Assembly (NCBI GenBank): GCA_030268105.1
Contig: BSDZ01000079.1
Span: forward strand, 4,858,001 to 4,922,000
From: Volvox africanus
Lineage: Eukaryota; Chlorophyta; Chlorophyceae; Chlamydomonadales; Volvocaceae
Length of the DNA: 64,000 nucleotides
Direction: 5' to 3'
The notes under the pieces were generated by a model. That model worked only from the letters and a program-made list of their open reading frames with translations, was not told where the DNA came from and made no database searches. Below, one piece after another: positions 25,001-37,143 of the stretch; the stretch's first letter is position 1, and every line of letters starts with the position of its first letter. The position numbers and the translations under genes were made by a program.

Positions 25001-28000
25001 TTTATGTGTTAGGGCTTTAGGGTTTTAAAACCCACATACAAAATATAAATAAATTACCTCTCAAGGGACTGGAGCTATAACGACCACCCGATGTTACTGG
25101 GTAGAGACCCAGATGCAGTCAAGATACGACACTGTACACGGCGTATGAGTTCTGTTTACATACATCCACATTGACACATACATACGAATACATCCGTACA
25201 TGTGTGTCTTTGGGTGAAGTGAGAGCACGCGCGGTGGCACCACATCTAAAACAATCTTCTTACATTTAGCTCGGTAGACAAGTGGTGTGTCTTGGTGTCC
25301 GCATCGAGCAGTCGTGACAGAAGTAGCCCCGCAGCTGGCACAGAAGGCGCAGCCTGCGCCTGCGCCTGCGCCTGCGCCTGCTGCAACCTCAGCAATTGCT
25401 GTTGCTGCAACAGCTGCAACTGCTGCTGCTGCTGTTGCTGCTGCTGCTGTGCCAGCAGTAGCTGGTGTTGGAGCAGCAAGTCACTGGTAGCCGCCAACGG
25501 GTGTACGGGAGCGCGCAGTACTTGCTCTTGCAGCTGGGCCGCGAAGCCCGGGGAGCTTAGAACACCCGAGCCGTCCAACATCCGGTTTCCGCATGCGGCG
25601 GCGGCGGCCAGGGTGCCAGGAACGGGAACTGGCAAGGAAGCCCCGGCCCCCGAACCCAATCCAGCGGGGATCAGGAGCGCAGAGCCTCCGCGGGTGCCGG
25701 CTAGGACAGCACCCGGCAGACCGACCGCCATTGCCTCCAGGGAGCCCAGACGTGAAGTTCCTGCCGCCGCGGCGGCAACCGCCGCTGCTGCCGTCAACAT
25801 GGTGGCGTTCTGCGGGGAGCCGACACAGCCGGAGCCCCCGCGCGATAACGAGAGTGCGGCGGTGCTGCCCATATCCCCAAGCGCGGCTGCGAGGTCCACG
25901 CCACAGACACTATCAGTCAAGCTGCCACCAACCCCAGCTCCGAAGCCGTTACCTACCGCGGCGGCGGCGGATGCCGCCAGGCTGCCATTGCCACTGCCAT
26001 GGCTGCCTGGCTCGCTGAAAGCGCTTGGCGCAATGCGCGCGGGGCCGGCTGACCAAGGTACCCGTGGGTCAGTGGTGCCGTCCCGAGGCTCCGCAGCTTG
26101 GGTTTGCAACAGGTCAATCAGATTGCCCAGGAGCACGCCGCTGTCATCGAGCGTGGTGTCATTCTCCAATGACATCCGCACAAGCTTAGATGAGCTAAGC
26201 GTGTTTGTACCGCATGACGGATGTGAGGCGTGTGTGACACGACCGCCACCGTCGGCGGCATCACCGCCGCCGCTACCATCACCGCAGTGCGACATGCTGC
26301 GCAGAGCATTGGATCCTCCCAAACCCGATCCACCGGTGACATTGGAGGGACCCGAAAGCTGGCTGACCGCGGCGGCCTGCGCCGGCAGCGGTGCCGTCCC
26401 CGCCACCGCCGTGCGGGCTGCAGCTGCAAGTTGTGCCTCCGTTGGGCGTCTGCCGGCAGTAGCGGCGGCGGATGTAGCTACCAATGCAGCCTCCGCCAGG
26501 TCGCGGCTTCCCTCCAGCTGAATGGGTATATCCAGCTGCGCCGATGCCCAGGTTGCAGCCGCGGGCTGTTGTTGAAGCTTCTGCTGCGGTATCAACAGCT
26601 GTTGCTGTCGACAGAGACGTGCGTTAGCCTGCTGTGCCGAATCCGTCAGATTATTGAGGCTCCTGCCTGTGCCGGAAGAGACGGTGCTCCCCTGGAGCAG
26701 CGCGATACTGCCGACCTGGAATTGCTGGAGGGACCCTTGATGCTGGTCCAGGATTTGCTGGTGCTGTTGTTGGTGTTGTTGGTGTTGCTGGTGTTGCTGT
26801 TGGAACCTCTGTTGGTGTAACAGCAGCTCTTGTTGAAGCTGTTGCTGCAGCAGTGGGTGCAGGGAGGTAGCTGATAAGGGCGTCTCAGGACCCGGCGAAG
26901 CCTCGCCTCCGAGGGATCCTCGCCGTTGCGGAGCAAGCTGCTGGTCCGCCGCCGCTGCCGCAGTTGTGGCGGCGGCACCCTCTGATATATCTCCTGTAAG
27001 TGGAGCTGTCGTACTCAGCAGGGATGTCATCTCTGGTGCCGCCCCATTGCTACCGCCGGCATCTTGCCTAGGAAGCCCAGTTGACAGGCAGGCAGCTGCC
27101 GCCGCGATAGAACTCACACCAGCAGTTTGACCAGGCAAAGGCTGCACTCCAGACCCGCTGAAGGCTTCCACTGGCGAGCCCGTGGCAAAGGCTAGCCCAT
27201 GCATATGTGCCGCCACCGCCGATTCTTGCTGCCCTACCAAGGACGCCAGGTCTAAGCCCACTGGAAGCGAGTGGTTCCGGAGCGGGGCGGTGAACTTGCT
27301 CTCGTTGACAAACGACGCAGCAGCCGCAGCGGCAGCGGCAGCGGCGATGCTGCCAGGGCCGCCCACCTCAGCGGCGGACATCGGCAGGCTGTCCAAACTG
27401 GCCATCCTTTGCGCCGGCTGGTACATAGGCTGCTGCTGCTGGCTGTAGCTGAAGCCCGAATGCTGCATGCATCCAGCATCCAGGCCCGCAGCCCCGCTGC
27501 CACTGCCACTCGTCGCAGCGCTGGCGGGCGACTGTGCGAGCGCAACACCGCTGCCGGCCCCCCCAAACATTCCTGCCATCGCTGCTACGGCACTGGCCGG
27601 CGCCGCCGCCGAAGGTGGTGAGCGCGGAATCACCGCGGAGCTCTGTGTGCCCAGTTGTGGCCACCGCATGGAGCCCGAAACACCCAAGCTGCCACGGGGA
27701 TGTTCACGGGACCCCGTATCACTAGCACCGGACTCAGGCAGCGCTTCCTGATCGTTGAGTATGGCAGCACCAGCTGCTGCTGCTGCCGCCGCCGCCGCTG
27801 CCAAGGTGGCCGCTTGCATGTCGCCACCGATACCGTTACCAACACCAGCACCACGCGTACCGCTGCCAGCACCGCGAGCGGCGCCACTGGCTGCGCCGCC
27901 ATGGCGGGAGGACTTGCGGCTGTGCACCCAGGAGCCTTCACCGCTTCCACTGCTGTCAGCGGGGCGCTTCGCACGGCCACTACCAGCGCCACCGCCAAAC

Positions 28001-29510
28001 ACTGACGCGGGGCGGGCAGGCAGTTCCCCCAGGACAGTGCCGTCATCATCATCTTGGAACCCGGCGGCAGCAGCGAGAGCTGCCGACGTGGCGGCGTTCA
28101 ATTTCCGGTTGCGACGAATCCGTTTGTTGATCCGAATGCGGTCCAGCTGTACGCGGCATGTTCTGCAGCGGGTAAACAGTTTTCCACCGGGGGGTTAGGG
28201 TCCATGGGTTCACCTCCCAAGCTCAGGTGAAGCACACCTTTGTTGGGGAACTGCCTCATCCAGCAGTGCGTTGCTCCTTTCTCTCCCTCCAGAATCGAGA
28301 CACATGTTTAATTCGCAACATCCCTCTACCTTTTGCTGCCTTCAAACGCAGATACATGATGAAACTTAGAGCACTGCTGGCAGAGACGCGAGGGAACATC
28401 GCCAATGATCAGCATCGGTGCCTTGCTGTGCTCCTCACACACGCGATGGCGCAGGAAGTAGCCCTTCATGCCCTCCAGACACATACCGCAACCGGCGACC
28501 TGAGCGGGAAGAAATAAACAATTTAGGAATTATTGTAAATAAATTCTAGCACACACGTTAGCGAACGATGCAATATGGCATAACCCAAGGGCCCTGTTTT
28601 CCGCCCCTTCTTCCAAGGACTCCCAAAAGGCAAGGGACTGGGCTTGGGTAGTAAACGGCAAGGTGTGCTCCGCGGCGTCATGCGAGACGGAGAGATACAT
28701 AAGTGGGCGCTGGGCAGTTACCAGAGCGCAAGTCTGCAAGTCGAGCGCATCGGTGCGCATATGGGGGCGCATCCTTCGCACATCCCACCATGATCTGCCT
28801 CTACCTGGCCCCGCCTCGGGGGCTTCCCGAGGTCATCCACAGCTCTCTGGGAACCGTTGCATGTAACCTGGGTCCGCATCTCATTGGATTCGGCTTACCT
28901 GGCAGATGATTGCCTTGCAACCCGGTGGCTGAGGCAGGTAGACGGGTGCTGAGGCCAGCACATCGGGATCGATAACGGGAGCATCGTCCCGTAGTTCCAC
29001 CTCCATTCCCGGCTCGAAGTTTTCGTTGGATCCCCCACTGTCGTTATCCCCGCTAGGGTTGGTGCTGGGGTTAGCGTCACGCACGTATCCCCGGCGAGGC
29101 TCCGAAAGCCCTGCACGCAGGCCACAAGCAAAGGCACATGCGTCAACGCGACTGCGGCAACGTTGGGGAAGGAGAGAAGCCGTCCGCATGCTTGCATTCG
29201 AAGCCAGGGCGCGATTGCTGTGCCTTTGGGCGCCCTCCTCGAGGTCTAGATTGAAGAACAAATGCTGAACCGTGTGTATGCGACAAGTCGGGAATTCGCC
29301 GTACTACACAAGCTCAACGGAAGATTGAGACTTGACTTATCCTGGAATCCTTCCCGTAACGAGGCCAAGAAGCCTACCTGCTTTCCGAGTGGCCACCAGG
29401 CCAACGGGGTCCCAAGTATATCCAGCCAATGTCCAGGCGTCGGGTTGTCCAGGTACAGAACTCTGATCTATATCAATATCCCAAAGCTCAAGATCTGCTT
29501 CGCTGGCCAT
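19052..29510 (-). CDS. Giant SBP-box (squamosa-promoter-binding-like) transcription factor
   Basis: Exons: 29510-29378, 29245-28899, 28499-28330, 28162-25264, 24800-24020, 23524-23225, 22859-22114, 21856-21589, 21323-21127, 20769-19052 (about 2,520 residues). The start ATG at 29510 gives MASEADLELWDID, and an SPL-like Trp-rich N-terminus follows (YTWDPVGLVATR). The SBP DNA-binding domain (residues ~159-236) is split over three exons: CQVAGC, RHRVCEEHSKAP, LCQQCSKFHH, then SKRTCRVQL and a basic tail RIRRNRK. All eight zinc ligands are present. SBP proteins bind GTAC cores in the nucleus. The 2.9 kb exon is rich in poly-Ala, Gly/Ser and poly-Gln, then a probable coiled coil. LTRVSLKIMNCLPDEL and GCLRPGCTEVVL match the conserved region of SPL1/CRR1-class proteins, and GVNLLHLAAVLPL is ankyrin-like. 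Chlamydomonas CRR1 (copper response) belongs to this class, but no Cys-rich C-terminus is seen here, so I do not assign it. Only exon 21856-21589 fails phase (one base off). Introns 20770-21126, 22860-23224 and 28500-28898 hold nothing notable. Confidence 0.88.
23578..23591. repeat. Left 14-bp direct repeat of copy B
   Basis: aacattagcaacta, identical to 23885-23898. It overlaps a local tandem of attagcaac (from 23572), so the unit existed at least partly before insertion. Interpreted as a target-site duplication. Confidence 0.75.
23592..23884 (-). mobile_element. Dispersed short element, copy B, inserted in an SBP-gene intron
   Basis: Read on the minus strand this 293-base segment aligns end to end with copy A (14982-15312), in opposite orientation on the chromosome. 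It lies in the intron 23525-24019. It is bounded on both sides by the identical 14-mer aacattagcaacta, the length expected of a target-site duplication from target-primed retrotransposition (LINE/SINE type). GGTTCAGCACCC near 23744-23760 is the counterpart of the B-box-like segment in copy A. There is no coding capacity. Confidence 0.75.
23885..23898. repeat. Right 14-bp direct repeat of copy B
   Basis: aacattagcaacta, the perfect partner of 23578-23591, on the other side of the 293-base element. Confidence 0.75.
24801..25263 (-). other. SBP-gene intron with telomere-like and AT-palindromic sequence
   Basis: This 463-base intron contains a TATATATG/CATATATA palindromic stretch at about 24964-24985 and ttagggctttagggtttt at about 25010-25027, two imperfect copies of the plant-type TTTAGGG telomere unit. 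A similar ggttttagggtttc occurs at about 21876-21889 in another intron of the same gene. No gene is seen. Confidence 0.5.
25340..25460 (-). repeat. CTG/CAG repeats encoding poly-Gln and Ala-Gln
   Basis: On the coding (minus) strand an imperfect CAG/CAA run encodes about eleven consecutive Gln, then LQLLQQQQLLRLQQ and an alternating Ala-Gln tract, inside the long SBP-protein exon. A second Gln/His-rich tract lies at about 26740-26850. Such tracts are length-variable and common in transcription-factor activation regions. Confidence 0.85.
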
Positions 29511-32500
29511 CAGCAATGCAGGCACGGCGAGGCCTGAAGGCAAGGGAGTCGTGGTCACCCACTGGTTAAGCTAAAACGCAAAATTCTTAATACATTTAGC
29601 AAAGGTAGATGATATCTCACAATACTATTTAACGTTTTCACCGCTCCGTGATTCCGCCAAAGCGCCACCAGCACCGGAGAGCCCAGTGCCAACTGAGCCA
29701 GGGTTGCTCCGTGTTGTCTAGCGTGGCCCCAGGCGCTGGCCGTTGACGGGCCCAGCACGTTAAAGGGCCCCAAATGAAGAAAATCCAGTGGTTCGAGGCG
29801 CCCAGAAATACGTGCGCCGCAGGTCGCCCCTTGCAGGACCGCCCACCGTGACCACAGATAAGGATATATTTACGGTGCTAATTCTGTTGTCAAACAAGAG
29901 CGCAATCAGTACATGATTATCAACCTTTGAACGCAACGCTGTCCGTGTTGTATTAGTCCTGCAAGTACTTTCGTAATATGAATGCTACTTCCAGCAATTC
30001 TAGGAAAACAGAATGCGCAATCAGTCAATCGAAGTATTTGTGAGTCATATGGTATATTGGAGCACCAGTCATGTGGTGCATATGGCCTTGTCCTCGTGCG
30101 CACTTTTTGGTGGATCGAAACTACCTCACCTCGAAAGATTCAATATTGTTTACGCTGAAGAAAAGTACTAAGTTAGCAAATATGATAACTCTGTGCTGTG
30201 GGACAACACGTACACCCCAAATGTATCTAGGGTCAAGAACTAAACAAGGGCTACGCAGGCCCGACGAACGTTGCGCGAGTAGATTGTTAGATCCAATCCG
30301 GGAGTGTTAGTTTCGATTTCCGGTAACAAATAAAATGGCGCAAGGTCACATGCATGGGACCATTTGTGATTGTACGTAGGGGTATCCACGGTTGCCGGGC
30401 ATGTGCAAAATAGGCAGCTCTACTATTAATGATAATGACTAAATCATCTGAACCGGTACAGTCATGTGTCGCAGTCGTGTACATGAGAGATATTAAGCTA
30501 GTTCTTTCGTGTTCTCTCGACTACGTGACGATTGCAGCTTCGCCCTAAGCGGTTTTCGACGCAGTACATTGACCCTCGGTAACAACGGTGCGTTGTTTAC
30601 CAACCGGTCCCAAAACATAACTGTCTTTCTTCCATTGGCGCATTGGGTTCTCTTAAGCGCTCCCAGCTAGAAGGGAGCGATGTATAAGTTCTACCATACT
30701 TCGACGCTTACAATATACCGCCCCCTGATGCCTATCCACCCGTGCGTGGCAGTAAAATGATGAGAGGATCACGTGCGTCGCTAAAAAGGCCCGCGTTTAG
30801 CCAAAGAAGGCGCAACCTTGCACAACGTGTCACACAGTGCACAGTTGCTGCACCCCGAATTCAAATAAATAAAGCAAACCTCTAGAAAGGATTGAACCAA
30901 ACGATTTTGGCAAGGGTATACATTAAATCGTGCAAGTCAGAGTCGGTTGCTTTTAAGGACTAGCTGATGTTATAGCTTGTGCACGTTTAGGGTTGGGTTT
31001 GTAATATCCTCCCTACAGTTGATTTTGATCATTACGTTGATTCCACGTTTCGATGCTGCTATCACTTGACCAAAGGGCCCTGCCCGTGCGCCGGTATCAT
31101 ATAGTTTACTTTCAAGGCTTTTCGTCCTGCTATGAAGAGAATTAGAAGGCCAAGAGCATATGGATCCATCTTATCATCTCTTTGGGATCTCAACGAAGAT
31201 GTTTCCAGACCAAAACTAACAAAATGATGATGGCCGTGCCGGGACCGTTTATGACTTGCCGTACGGCAGCTTTACAGACCAGGCTGAACGTGCGCTTGAA
31301 CCCCACAACTGAGCGATCGTAAAACTTCATTTTAAGATCGCACCGGCTGGGGTGTTGCAGGATGCATGCATGCCGATCGACTGCTATATTTTATAGCAGA
31401 GACCCTGGCTTTTGGTGCAGGTTCTTGTCCATGCTTCAGCTGCACTGTATAGATCCACTGTCGTTTCTCTCATAATAATTAGAATCCCAAACCTGTACAC
31501 ACTACACGAAGGTGAAGAAAGTTTGGCCATAAACCAGTTGACATCACCCCTGGTTTATAGAACAACCATGGAGCCAGGCCCGTTCAGACGACACCGCAGT
31601 TATAACGGGAGTACGCCCTATGGGTTGCCGTATTATGGTGAATTTGAGTTGGCGAATCCAAAGCTCCGGACTGGAAAACTACTTGAAAACCTCGTTGCAC
31701 GAGCCGTTTGCTCGGGTTTCGCCTTGGACGTGGCAATCTACCAGAAATACGCGATATGCATAAAGCTTACAACCGCAACACCTCGAAGGTGTCATGTATT
31801 GATCCGTCGAAACAAACGGATTGTGCCTTCGCAGCAACTTGTGTTGTTAACAACTTCCCAACTCTACCGAACCTATTTCAAATCTTCATGGCCCTTAGCA
31901 TCCTCTATTTGATGGTGGTTTTTCAGCAGGTTGGGAATTTTAATTTAGCGACAAGATTCGACTTACATGAAGACCATACGGCCTGTGCGATATTATATAT
32001 TTGCCAGGGCTCCACACCTCCTCCAGCTTGGAGAGTAGACAGCTAAGTCTTAATCGTTGTCGATGCCTTATTTTTCCTGTTTGGCCCGGGTCTAGCATTT
32101 CTTGTCGACCTGTCCCTGGCAAGGCCAACGAACCTAACGAATTGAACCGCCTAAGATCCGTATGAAGCCAACACTCTTCTGCTGCTTTTGGAAATGGCGA
32201 TATGATGCAGGTAAGTGTCGAAGGCTGCCCCCAGAAGGGGAATATTATGGATGATCAACAGTAAATAAAGCCACCACCCATGTAGATTCCAGGTAGATCC
32301 TGCCTATTGGCAGAGGGGTTGTGCTTGGAGTGCCTCCTGAAATGCGCACGGGAGTGCCACCATTACGTTTGCTGCTCCCAATTGAGAGCTTGTGACACAC
32401 GGCTTAAGGCAAATTACTTGCATCTTTTGAGAAACTTACAAACGAAAAGTTTTTCATCATCGATAAATCTTTTCCCCAGACTGGCTATCCATTGGCAACG

Positions 32501-33814
32501 AACTGTAACCAGGCCTGGCGCCGGAATGCCCCCCACCAAACCACACTATTTTGCAAATGGTTCACACTGAATGTCAGGCCGCGTCGTGACTTCCCTACGA
32601 CCTGCAGCACCCTGCATATCTCAGTGGCAGACGTCCTCAGTGATGTGAACACAGCTGAAAACGCCAGCCACAATGTGTTGCCCCTACATGCCGGGATCGC
32701 AAACGCAGCATAGATTCCAGGTGCGCATTCATTTGGTCAGCGTGGGACGCGTCTGGGCGCCGTTCCAACTTCATCGGGCCGGACTGCCATCCAGGGCCAC
32801 TAAATTACCAGCCTCCATTCCTGCCAACTTTGCTACACCAGGCACGGCATTCGACAGCTATCCCATCCGCTAAAACGGCTCAGACGCAGTCCGACCTCCC
32901 AGTAAACGTCGAGTAGTGCTCAGTGGCCGCTGGCGAGGCCACTACCACTAGCCTAGTTCATGCCGTGGTGGTATTCTTGTCTGTGAATAGCAAGAGACAC
33001 GCAGGGAAAAAGAAGCTTGCCGCAACGCAAGTGCAGCATCCGTTCGGCAGCAGGGCGCAACACGGGAAGGTGCCAGCGCCGAGTCATAGCATCCTGTAAT
33101 GCCTGGGTTGGCATGCGCAGCCACGGCATCGCCGACCCCAGCAGTGGTTAGGTGCTGCCGTGCGAGTTGCATCCTGATATCCGGTGCTCGACCCATACCA
33201 GGCATGCACTCGACGTGAGCATGCGGCGTGTTAGGTGCAGCTGCGGGTGCTGCCGATCAAGTGGGGCATCAGCAGTTTTACCATACGGAGATGAACTGAA
33301 GGCGGTGGAAAAGAAGGGGAATCCGTGCTCCGACAGTCACACGACCAGCTCCATTAGCGAACATGGAAAGGAGGGAAGGTGGAGGTTCATCCACTCGTGC
33401 ATGTCGATACCGTGGAGACATTCCGATTCACGAGACCGCAGGCGGCGTGAGTCTCACCTCTTGGGTACGTGTGTGCGAAGCTAGCACCTTCTCCGGCTTG
33501 TAGAAAGCAGCGCTTGCTCACAGCACAAGCCACTGTCGCCCTGCTGGTGCGGTCGTGTACACGACGGTGCCAATATCTCGCTGTAACAAGCGATAACGGC
33601 TCCCAGCAGAATTGTGGCAGGATACATCGCTACTCGACCCAGCTAGTGCGCTCGGACCGAGAAACCAAAGTATGTCGATAGCGTTGGTGCGCGAGGGCAC
33701 TTGCTTTGCGTCTCCGGTGATTTGCCGCCCACGGCCTGCCTCAACACGCCAATCTGCCTGTCAACGTGTTGAACAGGAGAGAGATCAGAGCAACTGAACG
33801 CCTGTATCATAGCG
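29511..33814. other. Intergenic region between SBP gene and histone deacetylase gene
   Basis: About 4.3 kb of mostly unstructured sequence, AT-richer than the genes (30000-31400 especially). It should contain the SBP promoter (left end) and the histone deacetylase 3' region (right end). No TATA box, RNA gene or transposon is recognised. Short frames such as 31412-31912 show no similarity or codon bias. Confidence 0.45.
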
Positions 33815-36800
33815 TCACTCGTAGGTGTCGTGGTATCCACCAGCGGGTCCGGTGCCCAAGCCGAGGCCGCCCTCCCCAAAGGCGTCATCGTCACGGATGA
33901 TCAGGTGCTCCCGGGCGTACTTGCCAACCCGCTCCTCAAGGGGCTCCTCGTCGTAATTGTACCTGTGCAAAGTGCCGGATCCAGGTAAACAATTGAACCG
34001 AACCACCGAAGTAAACCAGTGAACGCTATGCAGATCCATCAAGGCAGCAGTAAAAACAGCAAAAGAGAAAGCGAGAGCAAGATTGATCTCAATTATGACT
34101 TGCAAAGATGTTGCTTCCGGCTTTCTACTTTTCTTATGCTTTAAGGAATTGTTTGCGTCCAACTTACTTGAAAAGCCTATAAATCACCGCATCGCCTCCA
34201 ATCGTTTCCCACCCAATCCTCAGATGCTAACCACATATTGCTGGTGTTAATTCAATGGAATTGCCGGCCTACCTGAAGTTCCCTAGCAGCTAGCCATCTG
34301 CGCTACTCCCCGTCCCCCGTCTATCGCCCACAGTTACTCCCCTTCGGCCTTTCGACCTGCATTCCCGCACCCTTGCAAACTGCCCCGGCTTCCCGCTCTT
34401 AGGTTTCACCTGGGTACCCTGAAGTCGGGCGGCACCTCCTGCATTTGCACGCCCGGCGCATGCTGCAGGTGACGCAGGTACTCGAGCACCTCTCGTCGAA
34501 TCCGCTCTATGTCTGCTTTGGTGTTATTGTCGTCCATCACCTTGGAAATGCATTAAGCAGATGAAATTGAGCTTTGGTCGCGTATGCAGGTAATATGAAG
34601 TAGTTTGTTGAGGTGAGCCGCAGACTGCCAACGGACTGGTGGCGCAAACCCCAAAGATAGTGCATAGGCAATCCTAAAGAGGGCCTGGTGAAAGACTCGA
34701 CCTCTCCTTATAATGAGGCTCAGATCCCGAGACGCCTCTCACACACGACGAATAAACCCGTACTATGTGGTAACATAGATGTACTTAACAATGAATTCTG
34801 TGTGCCCTCGCTCAAGGTAGTCCCCTCGCTCCAAAACGCACTGGATCTAGGACCGCAATAGCATGGAAACATCACGTGATTTCTCATCTGCCGAACACGC
34901 ACCCTCGACGGCGCTCACATATTACCTTGTGGGCCGACACGTTAAGTGAAAAGTCAGGTGCAAAATACTCGTGGTAGTCCGAGCGCGGCAATTGCTCCGG
35001 AACCTGCTCCATGACGGAAAGCGCACAAAGCACCACCCCGGCCATCATGTAAGCATGCCAAATTACAAGTCCAGCAACACATGTTGAAAGAGCACGAGCA
35101 AGACTGGGAATTACAAGAGATACGACAACAACGCACCACGCTACTTGCACGATTGCCCGGTGAATTTGAGTACTGCTGTTCCCAATGCTACCGCTTTCAC
35201 CACAATCCTGCCGGCATATCAAAGCAGCGCCTTCAGTAACAAGTCACTAAGGCTCATTCCGCTCACCTGCGTGTCCGTGAGAATGGCCGTCTCGTATGTC
35301 CAGCAACGGGCCACGTTATGCTTGGTATAGCCGCCCCCTCCTGTGATGAGTAGCGGCACACCGAACTCCTTCATGAAACGGATTGCTTCGCCATGGCCGC
35401 GCAGTGACATGTTGAAGCAACCCAACCGATCGTGCGCAAGCGAGTCAGCACCTGTGGCAATCGAAAGGGCGGATGAACAGAACCAAAATACTAATCGAGT
35501 CCAGGAAAAGGAGTGATCCCAACCAAAGACTCGAACCTCCAAACAAACATTCGTACCAGCCAACGGCTTGCTGGGCGCGAGGCTGGCATTTTGGGCAGGC
35601 AGATAAGGTCCACGTCAGACCCTCTCAGCGTTCGTTCTACCGATATGCCACGAAGCACCCAATGAAGTGCCCTTTCTTAGTGCCACTGCTACGCTGCCGA
35701 GCCACCGCTTTGCACCCAACACGTACCACATTGCATCACGATCGCCCCTGGTTGGAACACCTCCATCACGCGCCGCATGATGGGCTTAAACAGCGCATGG
35801 AACGTCTCGTCGTTAGTGCCGTCCTGTACATTAAGGGTACGAGGCACAAATTAAGCAGGCAGCGGCACTGAGGGCTGTCACAAGGAGGGGCTTAAGTCAC
35901 CTATGACTGCTGCGGGGTGATTAGCGATGTTAATTGCGCAGCGTGTAACACCTCACTACAACCTGTTATTTTCGCATCAAGTAGGTCACAATGGTCCCGA
36001 TGTGAGAAGTCCACATCCAGTTATGTTCGCGTGCGCGGTCGGAGAATGCTCTGCATTACCTTCAGGGGAACGTTAAGGCTGTAGTACTTGCCGTTCAGCT
36101 CGCCCGTGTCCGTGAGATCGCCCGTTCCAGGGAAGAAATAATCCCCGTACTTGTGGAAGGATACGGTCATCACCCTGTTGTGCAAGGCGAAGCCGCTTCA
36201 GCCGTCATACGCAAAGCATAGCAGCGGCTTTGCCGTGGCTGATTCAGGGGCACTTTACTTGTATGATGCCCCTGTTACGTACGATGACTTTAATCAATGA
36301 TAACGGCTCCAACCAGGGCTCGGGGAAACGGACAGCAAGGCCCGTAAAGGGAAGAGAGTCGCCCGCAGCAACTGACAATTCCTCACCGATCGGTTAGATA
36401 AAACGCCTCCTCTACGCCGTCACCGTGATGCACATCGATATCTATGTATAGAACCCGCGCATGATACTTGAGGAGCTCGAGAATGGCTAACACCAGGTCG
36501 TTGACATAGCAGAAGCCAGATGCCTCGCCCTTCTTGGCATGATGTAAGCCACCCGACCAGTTGATTGCGATATCACACAGGCCATGATTAAGCTTGACCG
36601 CACCCTCGATAGATGCTCCAGCATACAGTTGGCAAAACCTAGTACGAGACAAATGGTTACAAGAAATTGAAGCATGCTTGTTCTGCAAAAATAACTCACT
36701 TGAACATGTTGTCGAAAACAGGGCAGTCGTCGTTAAAGTTGTATTGGCGAAGCTGGTTTGCATACTTGGCGGCACTGTCCGGTGTAACCTTTGAGAGGAA

Positions 36801-37143
36801 TTCCACATAATCTTCGCTGTGAAATTGCGCGAGCTCGGCTGGATGAGCCTTGCGAGGCCGCTGCACAACGCAGAAGCCACTTCTGTAGGCATGTAATCTG
36901 AAATCATGCCACTGATAACAGATACTTACGAATACGTCCATCTTTTTGTGAAGACCGTAACCCAAAACCAGATGGTGCGTCATGGCAAGCCTGTGCGGTT
37001 TCATAGGATGGTTCTGACCGAAGTAAAATTCTTGGAATTCGCCTGGGACAAGTAAAACCCCAATTAGAATAATCAATGCTAAGTCAACCTTCAATAGCTT
37101 ACTCACTGTCATAAAAATACGCCACTTTGTTCTTGCGTGCCAT
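33815..37143 (-). CDS. Class I histone deacetylase (RPD3/HDAC1 type)
   Basis: Zinc-dependent enzyme that removes acetyl groups from lysines of histone tails, normally in nuclear corepressor complexes. Ten exons join in phase from ATG 37143 to TGA 33817: 37143-37107, 37042-36930, 36860-36700, 36638-36387, 36174-36060, 35823-35727, 35451-35267, 35003-34926, 34540-34410, 33962-33815; product 438 residues, usual for the family. Signatures: [13 protein letters not shown] (18-30), [20 protein letters not shown] (121-140, catalytic His136/His137), [16 protein letters not shown] (168-183, zinc ligands Asp172 and His174), [15 protein letters not shown] (258-272, third ligand Asp261), [14 protein letters not shown] (from 296, transition-state Tyr300). 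The catalytic core is intact. The tail (after about 350) diverges and ends in a short acidic/Gly-rich segment, [18 protein letters not shown], without the long Lys-rich tail of animal HDAC1. Introns 33963-34409 and 34541-34925 show no features. Assignment is very secure. Confidence 0.97.

Noticed and set aside
25292..26521. 409-codon plus-strand frame with a run of Cys
   Set aside because: It is antisense to the CAG/GCC-rich SBP exon. The poly-Cys and Ala/Pro content is the mirror of the poly-Gln and Ala/Gly coding repeats.
19052..29510. Naming the SBP gene as the CRR1 ortholog
   Set aside because: It shares the class-defining segments, but its C-terminus is not Cys-rich and the length differs greatly. 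A phylogeny would be needed.
31412..31912. 166-codon plus-strand frame in the spacer before the histone deacetylase
   Set aside because: No motif, no supporting splice structure and background composition; considered chance.
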